From contig DATCIR010000311.1 of NCBI GenBank assembly GCA_036507695.1, positions 1 to 8,818 on the forward strand: 8,818 nucleotides of DNA, read 5' to 3'. The notes beneath the pieces were generated by a model, which saw only the letters and a program-made list of their open reading frames with translations, made no database searches and was not told the origin of the DNA. This document shows positions 7,116-8,818 of this stretch, in pieces (within the stretch, counting starts at the first letter, position 1; every line of letters starts with the position of its first letter). Source of the DNA: JAKEGK01 sp036507695. GTDB lineage: Bacteria; Pseudomonadota; Gammaproteobacteria; SZUA-152. The translations under genes were made by a program, and so were the position numbers.

Positions 7116-8519
7116 TTACATGTTACGCACATCAACAAAATGGCCATGAATAGCGGCAGCCGCCGCCATCGCCGGACTCACCAAGTGAGTACGGCCGCCC
7201 TGCCCCTGCCGGCCTTCGAAATTACGGTTGGAGGTCGAAGCACAGCGTTCCCCCGGTTCGAGGCGATCGGCATTCATGGCCAGGCACATGGAACAACCCG
7301 GTTCGCGCCACTCAAAACCGGCCTTGATAAAAATCTTGTCGAGCCCTTCTTTTTCGGCCTGTTGTTTCACCAAGCCGGAACCCGGCACCACCATGGCGAG
7401 TTTCACCCGCTTGGACACCTTGTGGTTATTCACCACCAGTGCCGCGGCGCGTAAATCCTCGATGCGTGAGTTGGTGCAGGAGCCGATGAACACCTTGTCG
7501 ATTTCAATCGCGGTAATTGGCGTGTTGGGCGAGAGCCCCATATATTTCAAAGCGGTCCGCATGCCTTCACGGCGGGTGGCGTCCGTTTCCTGATCGGGAT
7601 CGGGCACCTTGCCGTCCACTGAAACTACCATTTCCGGTGAGGTGCCCCAGGTCACTTGCGGTTTAATGCCGGCGGCGTCGATATGCACTTCACGATCAAA
7701 CACCGCGTCAGGATCACTCTTCAATTCACGCCAGGCGCTCACCGCCTGTTCCCACAGGCCGCCCTTGGGCGCATACGGCCGGCCTTTCACAAATTCGATA
7801 GTCTTTTCATCCGCCGCCACCATGCCCGCGCGGGCGCCCGCTTCGATGGCCATATTGCACACCGTCATGCGCCCTTCCACGGATAGCGCCTGGATTGCGC
7901 TGCCGGCAAATTCAATCGCGTAACCGGTGCCGCCGGCGGTGCCGATCTTGCCGATAATCGCCAGTACGATATCCTTGGCGGTGACACCCTTGCCCGCGGC
8001 GCCATCAATACTCACCCGCATGTTTTTGGATTTTTTCTGGATTAAACACTGTGTCGCCAGCACATGTTCCACTTCCGACGTGCCGATACCAAACGCCAAC
8101 GCGCCGAACGCGCCGTGGGTCGAGGTATGCGAATCACCGCAGACGACCGTCATGCCCGGCAAGGTCGCGCCCTGTTCCGGACCAATCACATGCACGATAC
8201 CCTGGCGCACATCGTCCATTTTGAATTCGGTAATACCAAACTCCGAACAATTCCGATCCAGGGTCACGACCTGTAAGCGCGATATTGGGTCTGCGATGCC
8301 TTTGTCGCGATCGGTAGTGGGTACGTTGTGATCCGGCGTCGCCAGGTTTGCACTGACCCGCCACGGCTTGCGTCCCGCCAGGCGCAATCCTTCAAAGGCT
8401 TGCGGCGAGGTCACCTCGTGCACCAGATGCCGGTCGATATAAATCAGGCACGTGCCATCGTCCTGCTGCCGGACCACGTGGGCGTCCCACAATTTGTCAT
8501 AAAGCGTTTTGCCTGCCAT
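7116..8519 (-). CDS. leuC: 3-isopropylmalate dehydratase large subunit
   Basis: LeuC is the aconitase-type catalytic subunit of isopropylmalate isomerase and carries a [4Fe-4S] cluster. Counting from the ATG at 8519 the product is 467 residues, close to the E. coli protein, and begins MAGKTLYDKLWDAHVV as in the family. Cluster ligands are Cys348 in FIGSCTNSR and Cys409 and Cys412 in EPGCSMCLAMN; other family blocks are DHNVPT (63-68), VVCGDSHTSTHGAFGALAFGIGTSE (125-149) and STSNRNFEGRQGQGGRTHLVSPAMAAAAAI (428-457). AAGGA lies seven bases before this ATG. An in-frame ATG at 8534 would add five residues but has no ribosome site of its own and overlaps that of the chosen start. It heads the leuC-leuD-leuB run; neither leuA nor a LysR-type regulator gene is visible upstream. 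Confidence 0.98.
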   Translation of the reverse strand: MAGKTLYDKLWDAHVVRQQDDGTCLIYIDRHLVHEVTSPQAFEGLRLAGRKPWRVSANLATPDHNVPTTDRDKGIADPISRLQVVTLDRNCSEFGITEFKMDDVRQGIVHVIGPEQGATLPGMTVVCGDSHTSTHGAFGALAFGIGTSEVEHVLATQCLIQKKSKNMRVSIDGAAGKGVTAKDIVLAIIGKIGTAGGTGYAIEFAGSAIQALSVEGRMTVCNMAIEAGARAGMVAADEKTIEFVKGRPYAPKGGLWEQAVSAWRELKSDPDAVFDREVHIDAAGIKPQVTWGTSPEMVVSVDGKVPDPDQETDATRREGMRTALKYMGLSPNTPITAIEIDKVFIGSCTNSRIEDLRAAALVVNNHKVSKRVKLAMVVPGSGLVKQQAEKEGLDKIFIKAGFEWREPGCSMCLAMNADRLEPGERCASTSNRNFEGRQGQGGRTHLVSPAMAAAAAIHGHFVDVRNM

Positions 8520-8528
8520 GTCGCATTC

Positions 8529-8567
8529 CTTCATTAAATAGCTTCATTGAATAGCTTCACTGAATAT
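8529..8567 (-). repeat. Three tandem 13-bp repeats in the leuC leader
   Basis: Read on the minus strand, the units are ATATTCAGTGAAG (8567-8555), CTATTCAATGAAG (8554-8542) and CTATTTAATGAAG (8541-8529). Neighbouring copies differ at one or two positions. The last unit ends in the first bases of the leuC Shine-Dalgarno AAGGA (8531-8527). The first two units therefore repeat a weak GAAG ribosome-site-like string upstream of the real one. The repeats are not in a coding frame, since 13 is not a multiple of three. Confidence 0.8.
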
Positions 8568-8594
8568 TGTTACTGCTTACCATTGATGACGATA

Positions 8595-8623
8595 AAGATA
8601 CCGCAGCTTTTTTCATTACACAA
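8595..8623 (-). promoter_or_regulatory. Candidate leuC promoter
   Basis: On the minus strand, TTGTGT (8623-8618) is followed by exactly 17 bases and TATCTT (8600-8595), a modest match to sigma-70 hexamers (three and four of six). Transcription would start near 8588, giving a leader of about 69 bases that holds the 13-bp repeats. The surrounding DNA (8560-8690) is AT-rich and includes a pair of TTCATAT direct repeats nine bases apart (8625-8631 and 8634-8640, plus strand). Other promoter placements are possible. Confidence 0.3.
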
Positions 8624-8652
8624 ATTCATATTTTTCATATAAACTATTCTTT

Positions 8653-8671
8653 TATGGAATACATAGGAATA
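8653..8671. promoter_or_regulatory. Possible operator upstream of leuC
   Basis: TATG-GAATA-CATA at 8653-8665 is a short dyad of T-N11-A form, the loose signature of LysR-type regulator sites. The hexamer GGAATA occurs at 8656-8661 and again at 8666-8671, exactly ten bases apart, so both copies face the same side of the helix. It lies about 30 bases beyond the candidate -35 of leuC, a fitting place for an activator. The half-sites are short and no regulator gene is in view, so this is weak. Confidence 0.22.
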
Positions 8672-8716
8672 ACTAACTTTTAACCTAGAATCCGCAGTTG
8701 GACGCGGTGGAGTGTG

Positions 8717-8806
8717 CGATTTTCAGAGTGCAGGGCTAGGCGCAAGGACGCGGAATGGTCGTTCCATTCCAAGGAGTTGCAACGCCGCCATGCGCTTTGA
8801 CGATCG
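8717..8806. repeat. About 90-bp imperfect palindrome, likely dispersed intergenic repeat
   Basis: The outer arms 8717-8736 and 8787-8806 are complementary at 15 of 20 positions without gaps. Inside them GGC/GCC (8739-8741 with 8784-8786) and GCAA/TTGC (8742-8745 with 8777-8780) pair, and the tip is a perfect 7-bp hairpin GGAATGG/CCATTCC (8752-8758 and 8764-8770) with loop TCGTT. No T run follows on either strand, so it does not look like an intrinsic terminator, and no long reading frame covers it. The higher G+C than the adjacent leuC leader and the multi-part stem suggest a repetitive extragenic palindrome family member; that it is multicopy is inference. Confidence 0.6.
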
Positions 8807-8818
8807 TGAAGACAAGCG

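Noticed and set aside
8520..8534. Upstream in-frame ATG at 8534 as the leuC start
   Set aside because: It lies inside the third leader repeat, has no ribosome site, and overlaps the Shine-Dalgarno of the ATG at 8519, which matches the family N-terminus.
8557..8583. Eight-codon minus-strand ORF (MVSSNNIQ) as a leucine leader peptide
   Set aside because: It has no leucine codons, no ribosome site, and no following terminator/antiterminator pair, so leucine attenuation is not supported.
8595..8616. CCGCAGCTTTTTT on the plus strand as a terminator
   Set aside because: No complementary arm forms a stem next to the T run.

Overview
The window looks like an ordinary chromosomal segment of a gammaproteobacterium. 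The pointers are the gene order leuC-leuD-leuB-asd-fimV, which is typical of that class (established knowledge), and a full-length FimV, a type IV pilus/polar hub protein largely confined to it. The DsrE-family and EcfT-like proteins at the left end would fit a methanotroph-like or sulfur-associated lineage, but I cannot place the genus from sequence alone.

Layout, left to right. Bases 3-311 (+) hold the 3' part of a DsrE/DsrF-like gene, cut by the window edge and closed by a strong intrinsic terminator. Convergent to it, at 430-1164 (-), is a CbiQ/EcfT-type membrane protein with no ATPase or substrate-binding partner in view. All remaining genes also lie on the minus strand and so read right to left: leuC (7116-8519), leuD (6465-7103), leuB (5312-6403), asd (4101-5123) and fimV (1292-3958). 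FimV ends in an intrinsic terminator at 1213-1245, which separates it from the EcfT-like gene.

LeuC and LeuD form isopropylmalate isomerase and LeuB is the following dehydrogenase, so leuC-leuD-leuB supplies steps two and three of leucine synthesis; leuA is not in the window. Asd makes aspartate semialdehyde for lysine, diaminopimelate, threonine and methionine. FimV has no metabolic link to these genes and appears to be their conserved chromosomal neighbour, with its own candidate promoter.

The non-coding DNA is the less ordinary part. A roughly 90-base imperfect palindrome lies at the right edge. The leuC leader carries three tandem 13-base repeats that run into its ribosome binding site. 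The asd-leuB gap holds a 112-base segment bounded by near-perfect 12-base inverted repeats. I saw no CRISPR array, tRNA, rRNA, transposase or phage gene, and no convincing undescribed multi-gene system. The best leads are the intergenic repeat structures and the orphan EcfT-like gene sitting next to fimV.
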